DNA of 64,000 bases from Streptomyces tardus (GCF_018101125.2 NZ_JAELVF020000004.1:310001-374000); one strand, 5' to 3'; positions 25,018 to 33,917 are shown, numbered from the stretch's first letter. Numbers and translations: made by a program. Notes: generated from the letters alone by a model not told the origin.

Positions 25018-25632
25018 ATGAGCAACACGACGTGGGACGGCCTGGTGGCGACGCCCCTCCCGGAAGTACGGCGCAGGGCCGCCGTCATGGACGAGCTGGC
25101 GGGCGTCGAGCCGGTGGAGGTGGCCGGCGCACGCCGCCTGGCCTGGAACGACGGCGGCGGCCAGTCCGCGGTCTGGTACTTCGCGGAGGACGGCCGAGTG
25201 CTCCTGCTGACCTTCGACCACGAGGCCTCGCTGAACCTGTACGCCGAGGGCGACTTCGCCCTCCAGGAGTCCCTGTACGACGGCGTTCCCGAGCCCCTTG
25301 TCGCCCTGGTCCGCGACCGCCCCGAGAACTACGAGTCGCTGAACCTCACGGACTCCGGGGGCCGGGCCATCCACTACGCGGGCGGCGTCTTCTGGTACGA
25401 CGGCGAGAGCTGGCACGTCTCCGACGGGCTGGAGGAGTACTGCCGCCGCGAGGAGGTCGACCTCTTCGGCGAGTCCGGCTTCGACTACTGCCTGCGCGGC
25501 TACGGCTTCGGCCGCCCCTTCACTCCGGAAGCCCTCGTGGAGCGGCGGGAGGAGGGCGGCCGTTACCAGGACGAGTCGGAGAAGGAGGCCGACCTCGCCG
25601 GCCTCCGCGAGGTCTTCGCCCGCCACACCTGA
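25018..25632 (+). CDS. Hypothetical acidic protein
   Basis: A 204-residue soluble acidic protein that I cannot assign to a family. It is rich in Trp and Tyr, with WNDGGGQSAVWYFAEDGRVL, LLTFDHEASLNLY and HYAGGVFWYDGESWHVSDG suggesting a compact beta-rich fold, then a charged helical C-terminus (ESEKEADLAGLREVF). There is no signal peptide, membrane segment or cysteine motif. It stands alone between the Imm-5-like pair and the convergent photolyase. Codon use matches the surroundings. Confidence 0.65.
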   Translation: MSNTTWDGLVATPLPEVRRRAAVMDELAGVEPVEVAGARRLAWNDGGGQSAVWYFAEDGRVLLLTFDHEASLNLYAEGDFALQESLYDGVPEPLVALVRDRPENYESLNLTDSGGRAIHYAGGVFWYDGESWHVSDGLEEYCRREEVDLFGESGFDYCLRGYGFGRPFTPEALVERREEGGRYQDESEKEADLAGLREVFARHT

Positions 25633-25783
25633 CACGCCCCAACCGACACACCACTCCTGCGCTCTCCACACCTGACGCACGTCGACCCGGCTGCGCCCGC
25701 GCCGCCCGGCCCGCTCGGGCGAGCGCGGACCGGCACTCGTCCGCATCGGTGGAACCGGTATGCCACCGGGCGCAGCCCGAGGG

Positions 25784-27187
25784 TCAGCCGGGCCGGTCCA
25801 GGCCGCGGGCGCGGCGCATACGGTCCGCCCCGGCGCCCAACTCCACCAGCGGTTCCGGGTAGTCCAGCTCTGCGCGCCGCTCGGGAGGCAGCTTCCACGG
25901 CTCGTGCACCGCGCGTCCCGCCACCCCGGCGAGCTCCGGCACCCAGAGCCGTACGTACGCGCCCTCCGGGTCGAACCTCCTGGCCTGCGCCAGGGGGTTG
26001 AGGACCCGGTTGGGCCGGGTGTCGGTACCGGTGCCGGCCACCCACTGCCAGTTCAGCTGGTTGTTCGCCACGTCGCCGTCGACCAGCAGCTCCAGGAAGT
26101 GTGCGGCGCCCACTCGCCAGTCGAGATACAGCGTCTTGGTGAGGAAGCTCGCCGCCAGCAGTCTGGCGCGGTTGTGCATCCATCCCTCCGCGCTCAGCTG
26201 CCGCATCGCCGCGTCGACCACCGGGTAACCGGTACGGCCCTCGCGCCACGACTGCGCGTCCCGCTCGGCCGCGGCGCCGCTCCGCCAGCGGTCGCCGCGC
26301 GGACGGTAGTCGGCGTGCGCCGCGGCGGGACGTGCCGCGAGCACCTGGTGGTGGAAGTCGCGCCACGCCAGCTGCCGCACGAAGGCCTCCGCCCCGACGC
26401 CGCCGTGGCGCTGCGCGCGGTCGGCGAGTTCGACGGGGGAGAGGCAGCCGAAGTGCAGATAGGGCGAGAGCCGCGAGGTGGCGTCGCCGGGAAGGTCGTC
26501 GTGCCGCTCCTCGTAGGCGTCGACACCGCTGGCCGAACGCGCCAACCAGCGCCGTACCCGCTCCCTGCCCTCCCGCTCCCCGCCGGGCTCCAGCTGGGGC
26601 GAGACGCCGGCCACCTCACGCGGGGGAAGCGCCGCCGAGGCCACCCGCGGCACCTCCACCCGACGCGGCGCGGCGAGCACCGAGCGGTGCGAACTGCCCG
26701 ACCAGCGGCGGAAGTACGGCGTGAAGACCGCGAAGTGGTCCTTGCCCGTCGGGGTCACCTCGCCCGGCGGCAGCACGGTGCACACCGCGTCGTGAACGTG
26801 CAGTGCGGCCCCCGTGCCCTCCAGCGCCGTGCGCAGCGCTTCCTCGCGTCGCGCGGCGTAGCCGCTCACATCGGCCGCGAGGTGCACCTCCTGCGCGCCG
26901 ACCTCCTCGACGACCGCGCGCACCTGCTCGGCCACCGCGCCCTCGCGCACCACCAACCGCCCGCCCCTGGCGCGGAGTTCCTCGTCCAGCGACTCCAGCG
27001 CACGAGCAAGGAACGCCGCCCGGTTGGGGGCGTCGAACCCCGCGGCCCGCACCCCGCTGTCCCGCACGAAGAGCGGAACGACGGCGTCGGCACGCCGCAC
27101 CGCGGTGTGCAGCGGCGGATGGTCGTGCACGCGCAGGTCGGCGGTGAACAGCACCACCGCCACCCTGCGTTCGGGATCCGGACTCAT
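25784..27187 (-). CDS. phr: Deoxyribodipyrimidine photolyase (class I, FAD)
   Basis: A 467-residue photolyase/cryptochrome-family protein. An N-terminal antenna-binding Rossmann domain (VAVVLFTADLRVHDHPPL) is followed by a helical FAD domain. The latter carries RLSPYLHFGCLSP, WRDFHHQVL, EGWMHNRARLLAASFLTKTL and DGDVANNQLNWQWVAGTGTD, the block that holds FAD and conserved tryptophans. It repairs UV cyclobutane pyrimidine dimers using light. ATG overlaps the rskA stop (ATGA), so it is the third gene of the sigK-rskA-phr operon and its expression is tied to the SigK system. Resolution of DNA repair versus cryptochrome function by eye is limited, but CPD photolyase is most likely. Confidence 0.9.
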   Translation of the reverse strand: MSPDPERRVAVVLFTADLRVHDHPPLHTAVRRADAVVPLFVRDSGVRAAGFDAPNRAAFLARALESLDEELRARGGRLVVREGAVAEQVRAVVEEVGAQEVHLAADVSGYAARREEALRTALEGTGAALHVHDAVCTVLPPGEVTPTGKDHFAVFTPYFRRWSGSSHRSVLAAPRRVEVPRVASAALPPREVAGVSPQLEPGGEREGRERVRRWLARSASGVDAYEERHDDLPGDATSRLSPYLHFGCLSPVELADRAQRHGGVGAEAFVRQLAWRDFHHQVLAARPAAAHADYRPRGDRWRSGAAAERDAQSWREGRTGYPVVDAAMRQLSAEGWMHNRARLLAASFLTKTLYLDWRVGAAHFLELLVDGDVANNQLNWQWVAGTGTDTRPNRVLNPLAQARRFDPEGAYVRLWVPELAGVAGRAVHEPWKLPPERRAELDYPEPLVELGAGADRMRRARGLDRPG

Positions 27188-27942
27188 CCGGGGAACTCCA
27201 TCTCCGCCAACGGTTCGGACGTCGGCCGGTCGGAACCGCCGGCGGGCTCCACGGTGATGCCCATCCCCGAGGCCCGGTCCAGGTCACCGGCCATGACGGT
27301 CGCGGGGCGTGCGGACTGCGCGTCCATCAGGCCCGCCGAACGCATGGTGCCACCGTCGTTGAACCAGAGCTGGTACACCTTGCCGCGCGGCGGTGTCGGC
27401 ATGTCGGAGGCGAGGAACGCCGCCTGGTTCCGCTCGCGGCTGACCACCACCGTGCCGGTGGCGCCGCCCGGGAGTTCACTGGTCTCGACGCTGGCGTCGG
27501 GGGCGGTGAGCAGGGCGCTGATGTCGGTGGACCGCTGCTGGGCCTGCTCGGCGCGCTGCCGGGCGTCCTCGGCCTGCTGGTACTGCCACACCGCGATACC
27601 GCCGAACGCCGCCACCCCGGCCAGGCAGGCCGCCAGCACCATCCTCGGCAGCGCACGGGCCGTACGGGCGCCGCCCGCGCGTCCCCCGCGCCCACGGGCG
27701 GACACCTTCGGCGGCTCCTGCCGCACGGTGGCGATCTGGTCCAGCACCCGCTGCCGCATCTCCGGCGGCGGGGTGTCGCTCACGGCCTGGCCCAGCCGCG
27801 CGGCGGTGGCGCTCAGCTCGGAGATCTCCTCCGCGCACGGGCGGCAGGCAGCCAAGTGCCGTTCGAACGCCGCGCGTTCTTCCTCGGAGAGCGCGTGCAC
27901 CGCGTACGCGCCGGTCAGTGTGTGCAGGTCGGCGGAGCTCAT
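27184..27942 (-). CDS. rskA: Anti-sigma-K factor RskA-like protein
   Basis: A 252-residue membrane-spanning anti-sigma factor. The N-terminal cytoplasmic domain has the zinc-associated HxxxCxxC motif as HLAACRPC. One transmembrane helix (MVLAACLAGVAAFGGIAVW) lies near residue 100. A coiled-coil-like stretch and an extracytoplasmic RskA domain (KVYQLWFNDGGTMRSAGLMD) follow. It overlaps sigK by ATGA and photolyase by ATGA. It should hold SigK inactive until regulated proteolysis or a redox signal releases it. In mycobacteria the orthologous pair responds to redox conditions. Confidence 0.93.
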   Translation of the reverse strand: MSSADLHTLTGAYAVHALSEEERAAFERHLAACRPCAEEISELSATAARLGQAVSDTPPPEMRQRVLDQIATVRQEPPKVSARGRGGRAGGARTARALPRMVLAACLAGVAAFGGIAVWQYQQAEDARQRAEQAQQRSTDISALLTAPDASVETSELPGGATGTVVVSRERNQAAFLASDMPTPPRGKVYQLWFNDGGTMRSAGLMDAQSARPATVMAGDLDRASGMGITVEPAGGSDRPTSEPLAEMEFPG

Positions 27943-28523
27943 CCGGTCACCCCCAGGCAGTCACGAAGTCGGATCAGACCGTCCCGCAGCCGGGTCTTGA
28001 CGGTTCCCAGCGGGACGGAGAGCAGCTCGGACACCTCCCGGTAGGTCAGCCCGCGGTAGTAGGCCAGCGTCACCGACTGGTTCTGCAACTCGGTCAGCGT
28101 GCGAAGACACCGCCGTACCTGCTCGGCCTCCAGCCGGGCCTCCACCTGTTCGGTGACCTCGTCGAACGCGGGCGTGCGGTCCAGCAGCGCAGCCTTCTCC
28201 TCGCGGTCGGTCGCCGCCTGCGCGGAACGCACCCGGTCCACCGCCCGGCGGTGCGCCAGGGTCATGATCCACCCCATGGCGGTGCCTCGGTCGGGCTGGA
28301 AGTGCGCCGCGCGCCTCCAGACCTCGACCATCACTTCCTGGGCGACCTCCTCGGCCTGCGCGGGATCCCTCAACACGCTGCGCACCAGGCCGAACACCGG
28401 ACCCGACACCCGGTCGTACACCGCGGCGAAGGCGTCCGTCTCGCCGCGCGCGACATGGTTCAACAGCTCCCGGAGATCGGGCCCCGGATCGGTGACACCG
28501 GAAATGTGGACGGCCTCCTTCAT
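27939..28523 (-). CDS. sigK: ECF sigma factor SigK
   Basis: A 194-residue extracytoplasmic-function sigma factor. Region 2 covers residues about 30-100 (DAFAAVYDRVSGPVFGLV, EEVAQEVMVEVW, GTAMGWIMTLAHRRAVDRVR). Region 4 covers about 135-190 (LQNQSVTLAYYRGLTYREVS, then LSVPLGTVKTRLRDGLIRLR). It is followed without gap by rskA and photolyase. No Shine-Dalgarno precedes ATG 28523, although AAGGAGG lies just inside the frame, so the start is the least certain part. A promoter with the same -35 as its likely targets lies about 100 bases upstream, consistent with autoregulation. Confidence 0.92.
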   Translation of the reverse strand: MKEAVHISGVTDPGPDLRELLNHVARGETDAFAAVYDRVSGPVFGLVRSVLRDPAQAEEVAQEVMVEVWRRAAHFQPDRGTAMGWIMTLAHRRAVDRVRSAQAATDREEKAALLDRTPAFDEVTEQVEARLEAEQVRRCLRTLTELQNQSVTLAYYRGLTYREVSELLSVPLGTVKTRLRDGLIRLRDCLGVTG

Positions 28524-28623
28524 AGGACCGCACCGTGTTCGGTCACCGGGCCGACGGGCCGGAGACGGACTGCTGGGCGCTCAGACCCCATGTGTGTTCC
28601 TCCCATACGCGGCTTCACCTGCG

Positions 28624-28651
28624 GTTCGTAGCCGAGGCGCGGCCGGATTGG
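28624..28651 (-). promoter_or_regulatory. Probable autoregulatory SigK promoter
   Basis: Minus strand: -35 CCAATC (28646-28651) within GACCAATCCG, identical to the other two sites, then a 16-base spacer and ACGAAC (28624-28629), which matches 4 of 6 bases of CCGAAT. Transcription would begin near 28617, giving a leader of roughly 95 bases. The 28524-28859 gap holds this promoter and otherwise only GC-rich near-repeats around 28750. Confidence 0.65.
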
Positions 28652-28859
28652 TCGGGGGCCGAATTCGCCCCCGCGGGCCCGGTCCGCGCACGATGCCACG
28701 AGGGTGCTCGCGCGGCACCGAGGCGCGCGCGGGAGCGTACACGGGGCCCACGGGCCGCGACACAACGGGCCGCGACGCAACGGGGCCGGGCGTACGGGAG
28801 CGCGGGTGGCGCCGGGAGGAACGGGGGCGCCGCCGTGTGCCGGAGTACCGGCCGGTCGC

Positions 28860-30689
28860 TCAGGCCGCGCGGTACAGGGCGTCTATCTCGTGCTCGTACG
28901 CCTTCTCGATCGCACGGCGCCTGAGCTTGAGCGAAGGGGTCAGCAGCCCCTGCTCCTCGGTGAACCGGTGGCCCAGTATCCGGAAGGTGCGGATCGACTC
29001 GGCTCTGGACACCTGGGTGTTGGCCCCGACCACGGCTCGGCGGATCTCGCGCTCCAGCTCGGCGTCGTTGACCAGGTCCGTGGGCGAGGGGGCCTGGCGC
29101 TCGTGCATCGCCAGCCAGTGTGCGACCGCGTCGGGGTCCAGAGTGACCAGCGCGGCGACGAAGGGGCGGTCGTTGCCGACGACCACGCACTGGGCGACCA
29201 GCGGATGGCTGCGCACCCGGTCCTCGAGCACCGTCGGGGAGAGGGACTTCCCGCCGGAGGTGACGAGGACGTCCTTCTTCCGGCCGGTCAGCGTGAGGTA
29301 GCCGTCCTCGCTGAGCTCGCCCAGGTCGCCGGTGGCCAGCCAGCCGTCCCGCAGCGCCTGTGCGGTGGCGGCCGGGTCGCGCAGATAGCCGGCGAAGACC
29401 TGCCCACCGCGCACCAGGATCTCGCCGTCGTCGGCTATGCGGACCGTCGTGCCCGGGATCGGCCGGCCCACGGTGCCGAAGCGTGTCTGCTCGGGTGGGT
29501 TGGTCGTGACCGTGGACGTGGTCTCGGTCAGCCCGTAGCCCTCGAAGATCCGCACCCCCGCGGCGTCGTAGAAGAGCGCGAGACGGCGGTCCATCGACGA
29601 GCCCCCGGACACCGCGTACCGCAGCCGGCCGCCGAGCGCCTCCCGCAGCCTGGCGTAGACCAGGCGGTCCATCAGCTGGTGCTGCATACGCAGCTTCGCC
29701 CCCGGCCCAGGGCCCTCTCCGAAGGCCCTGCGCTCCACCGCCTCGGCGTACCGCACCGCCACGTCCACGGCCTTGCCGAACGCGTCGGCCTGGCCCTCCA
29801 GTTCGGCAGCGCGGCGGCTGCCGTCGAAGATCCGCTCGAAGAGGTGGGGTACGGCGAGGACGTACGTCGGTCGGAACGTGCGCAGATCGGGCAGCAGCGC
29901 CTCGGCGTTCAGCTCAGGCTGGTGGCCGAGGCGGACCCCGGCGCGCAGCGCGGCGACCTGGACCATCCGCCCGTAGACATGAGTGAGGGGGAGGAAGAGC
30001 AGTGTGGAGGGGGGACGTTTGAGGCCCGAGCTGAAGAGCGGGCGGCAGAAGGCGCTCACGTTGTCGCACTCGGACATGAAGTGGGAGTGGGTCAGCACGC
30101 AGCCCTTGGGACGGCCGTCGGTGCCCGAGGTGTAGGTGATGGTCGCCACGGTGTCCGGGGTGAGTGCCATCCGGTGGCGGTGGACCACCTCGCTGTCGAT
30201 GCGCTCCCCGGCGGCCCGCAGCTGCTCCTCGGCGCCGGCGTCCAACTGCCACAGCCGCTTGAGCAGCGGGAGTTGACCGATCGCGGCGCCGACGGTCATG
30301 GCGTGGTCCTCCGACTCCACCACCGCGGCGGTGACGTCCGCGTCGGAGAACATCCACACCACCTGCTCCGAGGAGGCGGTGGGATGGACCGGCACCGACT
30401 GGGCGCCGACGGTCCACAGCGCGTAGTCGAAGAGCGTCCACTCGTAACGCGTCCTGGACATGATCGCCACCCGGTCGCCGAACCGGACGCCCTCGGCCAA
30501 CAGCCCCTTCGCGACGGCGAGGACCTCGTCGCGGAACCGTGCCGCGGTCACGTCCCGCCAGACGCCGTCGCTGTCCTTGCGTGCGAGGGCCACTTGTCCG
30601 GGGTCCTTCTCGGCACGCTCGAAGACCGAGTCGGCCAGGCCCCCCGCCTGCGGGACGGTCGTCAGCGGCGGGGCGGTGAACTCACGCAC
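28860..30689 (-). CDS. AMP-dependent long-chain acyl-CoA synthetase
   Basis: A 609-residue adenylate-forming enzyme of the FadD15/long-chain type. The AMP-binding P-loop is ITYTSGTDGRPKG. Further motifs are LFLPLTHVYGR, the FEGYGLTETT adenine block, LATGDLGELSEDGYL and TGRKKDVLVTSGGKSL, and the C-terminal catalytic lysine lies in LTPSLKLRRR. It converts a fatty acid to acyl-CoA. GTG 30689 is chosen because GAGAG/GGGAG precede it; the frame is open to 30731. It is next to the sigK operon but has its own upstream region, so membership of the regulon is not shown. Confidence 0.9.
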   Translation of the reverse strand: MREFTAPPLTTVPQAGGLADSVFERAEKDPGQVALARKDSDGVWRDVTAARFRDEVLAVAKGLLAEGVRFGDRVAIMSRTRYEWTLFDYALWTVGAQSVPVHPTASSEQVVWMFSDADVTAAVVESEDHAMTVGAAIGQLPLLKRLWQLDAGAEEQLRAAGERIDSEVVHRHRMALTPDTVATITYTSGTDGRPKGCVLTHSHFMSECDNVSAFCRPLFSSGLKRPPSTLLFLPLTHVYGRMVQVAALRAGVRLGHQPELNAEALLPDLRTFRPTYVLAVPHLFERIFDGSRRAAELEGQADAFGKAVDVAVRYAEAVERRAFGEGPGPGAKLRMQHQLMDRLVYARLREALGGRLRYAVSGGSSMDRRLALFYDAAGVRIFEGYGLTETTSTVTTNPPEQTRFGTVGRPIPGTTVRIADDGEILVRGGQVFAGYLRDPAATAQALRDGWLATGDLGELSEDGYLTLTGRKKDVLVTSGGKSLSPTVLEDRVRSHPLVAQCVVVGNDRPFVAALVTLDPDAVAHWLAMHERQAPSPTDLVNDAELEREIRRAVVGANTQVSRAESIRTFRILGHRFTEEQGLLTPSLKLRRRAIEKAYEHEIDALYRAA

Positions 30690-30975
30690 GGTTGCTCTCT
30701 CCCTCACAACGCTGTGCTGTGGTGCACGCACAGCCTGCTGACGTTAACCGATCAAGCCGGAGTCGGGGAAGGCGGTCGCCGGGCAACGACCGTTGCGGGG
30801 CCCGGGATTCGGGGCGGCGGGCCGCCCCCTTCGCGTGATCTCCACATACGGGCCCGGTGGTTCCGCCCCGGCCCGGCGGGTGCCCGGCCCCCTGCACAGC
30901 ATGCCCCGGGTACGTGCCGGAGATAACACCGCGGAGAGCGGCGGCGGCGGGACACCCCGTGATTCAGTGTTCCTC

Positions 30976-32127
30976 ATGCGCCGCCTGGTACGACTGCTCG
31001 ACCCCTTCCTCGTTCTACTCCTCGCCACGGTCGTACTGGCGGCCCTGCTCCCGGTCGGCGGATCCGCCGAGGAGGCCGCCGGGCTCGCCGCGAAGATCGC
31101 GATCGGACTGCTGTTCTTCCTTTACGGCGCCCGGCTGTCCACCCGGGAGGCGGTGGACGGGCTGCGGCACTGGCGGCTCCATCTGGCCGTGGTCTGCGCG
31201 ACGTTCGTCCTCTTCCCGCTGCTCGGCCTCGCCGCCAGGGGCCTGGTGCCCCATGTGCTGACCGAGGAACTGTGGATGGGGCTCCTCTTCCTGTGCATCG
31301 TGCCCTCCACCGTGCAGTCCTCCATCGCCTTCACCTCGCTCGCGCGCGGCAACGTGCCCGGCGCCATCTGCGCCGCGACGTACTCCAGCATGTTGGGCAT
31401 CCTCCTGACCCCGCTGCTCGCGGCGCTGCTGATCCGCACCGAGGTGGCGGGGTTCTCCGCCGACGTCATGCTGGGCATCGGCGCCCAACTGCTGGCCCCC
31501 TTCGTCTCCGGGCAGCTGCTGCGGCGCTGGATCGGGGACTTCCTCGCCCGGCACCGCAGTGTGCTCTCCCGCGCCGACCGCGGATCGATCCTGCTGGTGG
31601 TGTACGTCGCGTTCAGCCAGGGGATGAACGAGGGCGTCTGGAGCGCGGTCTCCCCGTGGCGGCTGGTCGGGCTCTTCGGCGCGGAGACCGTACTGCTGGC
31701 GCTGATGCTGACCTTCCTCTGGTACGCCGGCCGGAAGGTCGGCTTCGCCACCGAGGACCGCATCACCCTGCTCTTCGCCGGCTCCAAGAAGTCACTGGCC
31801 GCCGGGCTGCCGATGGCCGCGGTGCTGTTCGGCGCACAGGCATCGCTGGCCGTGCTCCCGCTGATGCTCTTCCACCAGCTCCAGCTGATGGTCTGCGCGG
31901 TGATCGCCCGGCGGTTCGGCCGCCGGGCAGAGCGGGCGGAGGCGGTCGACGCGACACAGCCGGAGACCGCCCCGGGCGCGCTGGGCGCGCTGGCCGGCCC
32001 GGACGCTCAGGGCTCACAGGGCGCCGGCGCTGCGGACTCGCAGGGCGCCCCGGAAGCGACGGACCCGCCGTCCGGTCGGGACGATCAGAGCGGCGGCTCG
32101 CCGGGGGCGGGCCTGCGGAACTCGTAG
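30976..32127 (+). CDS. Bile acid:sodium symporter-family membrane transporter
   Basis: A 383-residue protein with about nine or ten hydrophobic helices in the SBF/ASBT (PF13593-like) pattern. It begins RRLVRLLDPFLVLLLATVVL and includes CIVPSTVQSSIAFTSLARG, where paired helices break, and AGSKKSLAAGLPMAAVLF. The last 70 residues are a Gly/Ala/Gln-rich cytoplasmic tail. It probably moves an organic anion with sodium; the solute is unknown. ATG 30976 begins the membrane domain; a GTG 9 bases earlier is possible. Its 3' end overlaps the convergent DsbA-family gene by 43 bases. Confidence 0.82.
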   Translation: MRRLVRLLDPFLVLLLATVVLAALLPVGGSAEEAAGLAAKIAIGLLFFLYGARLSTREAVDGLRHWRLHLAVVCATFVLFPLLGLAARGLVPHVLTEELWMGLLFLCIVPSTVQSSIAFTSLARGNVPGAICAATYSSMLGILLTPLLAALLIRTEVAGFSADVMLGIGAQLLAPFVSGQLLRRWIGDFLARHRSVLSRADRGSILLVVYVAFSQGMNEGVWSAVSPWRLVGLFGAETVLLALMLTFLWYAGRKVGFATEDRITLLFAGSKKSLAAGLPMAAVLFGAQASLAVLPLMLFHQLQLMVCAVIARRFGRRAERAEAVDATQPETAPGALGALAGPDAQGSQGAGAADSQGAPEATDPPSGRDDQSGGSPGAGLRNS

Positions 32128-32684
32128 AAGTTCGGGGTCGCCGAGAGCGCGCGCACGCCGTCCCACAACCGCCCGGCCGCCTCCCCGCGAGGCGCCGGGG
32201 CCACCACGGGGCCGAAGAGGGCGTGCCGCTCCCCGTCGTCCTCCGTGATCGCCAGCACGGGCGTTCCGACGCGGGTTCCGACCAGGGCCACGGCCTGCGC
32301 GTGCGAAGCGCGCAGCGGCTCCTCGTACGCGGTCGTCCACGCAGTCTCGGCGAGACCCGTCGGGAGACCGGCGGCGGCCAGCGGAGCCTCGAACCCGAGC
32401 CACTGGCCCCGTACCCGAGTCTGCTCGCCGTACGCCGTGTAGAAGCGGCCGAGCGCCTGCTCGCCGTGGAGCTCGGCGATGGCCGCGCAGAGCCGGGCGG
32501 GGCCCCACAGATACCCCTCGGTGTCGCCCTCGGGGTCCTCGTCGAGGCGTTCGTTGAGGACCGACAGGCTCATCACGTGCCAGTGCAGCTCCAACTCCCG
32601 CACCCCGGCCGCTTCCAGCAGCCAGCGGGAGGCGGTCCAGCTGTAGGGGCACGAGGGGTCGAACCAGAAATCGGCGATCGGCAC
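32085..32684 (-). CDS. DsbA-family protein, Rv2466c-like with CPYS active site
   Basis: A 199-residue thioredoxin-fold protein of the actinobacterial Rv2466c group (mycothiol-dependent reductases). The N-terminus is VPIADFWFDPSCPYSWTASR. The active site reads CPYS, so the second cysteine of the usual CPWC is serine, which favours a monothiol mechanism with mycothiol. GTG 32684 is preceded by GAGGAG. It lies 14 bases after fdhD in the same direction and is probably co-transcribed. The 3' end overlaps the converging transporter gene. Confidence 0.85.
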   Translation of the reverse strand: MPIADFWFDPSCPYSWTASRWLLEAAGVRELELHWHVMSLSVLNERLDEDPEGDTEGYLWGPARLCAAIAELHGEQALGRFYTAYGEQTRVRGQWLGFEAPLAAAGLPTGLAETAWTTAYEEPLRASHAQAVALVGTRVGTPVLAITEDDGERHALFGPVVAPAPRGEAAGRLWDGVRALSATPNFYEFRRPAPGEPPL

Positions 32685-32698
32685 GGGCTGCTCCTCGG

Positions 32699-33613
32699 TC
32701 ACTTCGGGGCGGGGTCGGGAGCGGAGGGGGAAGCGGAACCGGACCGGGACGCCGATGCGGGCGCCTCGGCGGGGGAGGGGAGCGCGAACCGGTCCTCGCC
32801 GGCGTAGAGGTTCATCGAGCTGCCGCGCACGAATCCGGCGAGCCCGAGCCCGGTCTCCTCGGCGAGCTCCACGGCCAGCGCCGACGGCGCGGAGACCGCC
32901 GCCAGTACCGGAATCCCGGCCATCACGGCCTTCTGCGCCAGCTCGAAGGAGGCCCGGCCGGAGACCATCAGCACGGTGTGCGCGAGGGGCAGCCGGTCCT
33001 CCTGGAGGGCGCGACCCACCAGCTTGTCGACGGCGTTGTGGCGTCCCACGTCCTCGGCCGCGTCCACCAGCTCGCCGTCGAAGCGGAAGAGCGCGGCGGC
33101 GTGCAGCCCGCCGGTGCGGTCGAACACCCGCTGTCGGGAACGGAGTCGGTCCGGAAGCTCGGCGAGGGTGTCGGTGGAGAGCCGGTCCTCGCCGGCGGGC
33201 GGCAGCGGCCAGCGGCTGCGGGTGCGCACCGCGTCCAGCGACGCCTTGCCGCACAGCCCGCAGGAGGAGGTGGTGTAGACGTTGCGCTCCAGGCTCACGT
33301 CGGGCAGCGGGACTTCGGGCGCCAGCCGTACGTCCACGGTGTTGTACGTGTTGTACGGGACGTCCCCGTCCATGGCGGTGCCGGCGCAGTAGGCGACACC
33401 GCTCAGCTCGGAGTGCTGCGCCAGTACGCCCTCGCTCACCAGGAAGCCGACCGCGAGCGCGAAGTCCTCGCCCGGCGTGCGCATGGTGATGGCGAGCGGC
33501 CGACCGCCCAGCCGGATCTCCATCGGCTCCTCGGCGACGAGCGTGTCGGGGCGTCGGCTGACCGAGCCCTCGCGGATCCGGGTGACCGGGCGCCGTACGG
33601 TGACGCGTCCCAT
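32699..33613 (-). CDS. fdhD: Formate dehydrogenase accessory sulfurtransferase FdhD
   Basis: A 304-residue FdhD. The sulfur-carrying cysteine pair is TTSSCGLCGKASL (CxxC). Other family blocks are EEPMEIRLGGRPLAITMRTP, VGRHNAVDKLVG and MVSGRASFELAQKA. FdhD passes sulfur from a cysteine desulfurase to bis-MGD molybdenum enzymes such as formate dehydrogenase. No such enzyme is in this window; the sulfite-oxidase-fold protein at 15245 does not use bis-MGD. AGGAG precedes the ATG. The C-terminal 25 residues are a Ser/Ala/Pro tail not typical of the family. Confidence 0.93.
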   Translation of the reverse strand: MGRVTVRRPVTRIREGSVSRRPDTLVAEEPMEIRLGGRPLAITMRTPGEDFALAVGFLVSEGVLAQHSELSGVAYCAGTAMDGDVPYNTYNTVDVRLAPEVPLPDVSLERNVYTTSSCGLCGKASLDAVRTRSRWPLPPAGEDRLSTDTLAELPDRLRSRQRVFDRTGGLHAAALFRFDGELVDAAEDVGRHNAVDKLVGRALQEDRLPLAHTVLMVSGRASFELAQKAVMAGIPVLAAVSAPSALAVELAEETGLGLAGFVRGSSMNLYAGEDRFALPSPAEAPASASRSGSASPSAPDPAPK

Positions 33614-33905
33614 GTGGACTCCTGCAACTGGTCGGGGAGAGGTGCCCGCCCATTGTCCCGCCGCAACGCCCTCCGGCGCCCGCTCCGACTCCGTCCACCG
33701 ACGGGCGCGACGACGGGCGGCACCCGAACGACAGACCCTGTGGCCCGTCGGCCGGCTCCTCGCCGGGCTCGCGGCGCCCTGCCACGCGCAGCCGAATCTG
33801 CCGCGCTGTCGTCAGTCGCCGCTGCTCCGCAGGGCCGCCGTCCTCCGCCGTGCAGCTGCACGTACCGGGCGCCCCCCGATCCGACAGGACCCGAACGGCA
33901 GACTC

Positions 33906-33911
33906 TAGGCT
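33906..33911 (+). promoter_or_regulatory. -10 element for leaderless HAD-type gene
   Basis: TAGGCT (TANNNT) ends 6 bases before ATG 33918, without a Shine-Dalgarno. The rest of the 33614-33917 divergent gap shows nothing recognisable. Confidence 0.5.
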
Positions 33912-33917
33912 GCCGAT

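Noticed and set aside
28659..28664. CCGAAT on the plus strand beside the sigK promoter
   Set aside because: No CCAATC-like -35 lies 16 bases upstream and no plus-strand gene follows; chance match.
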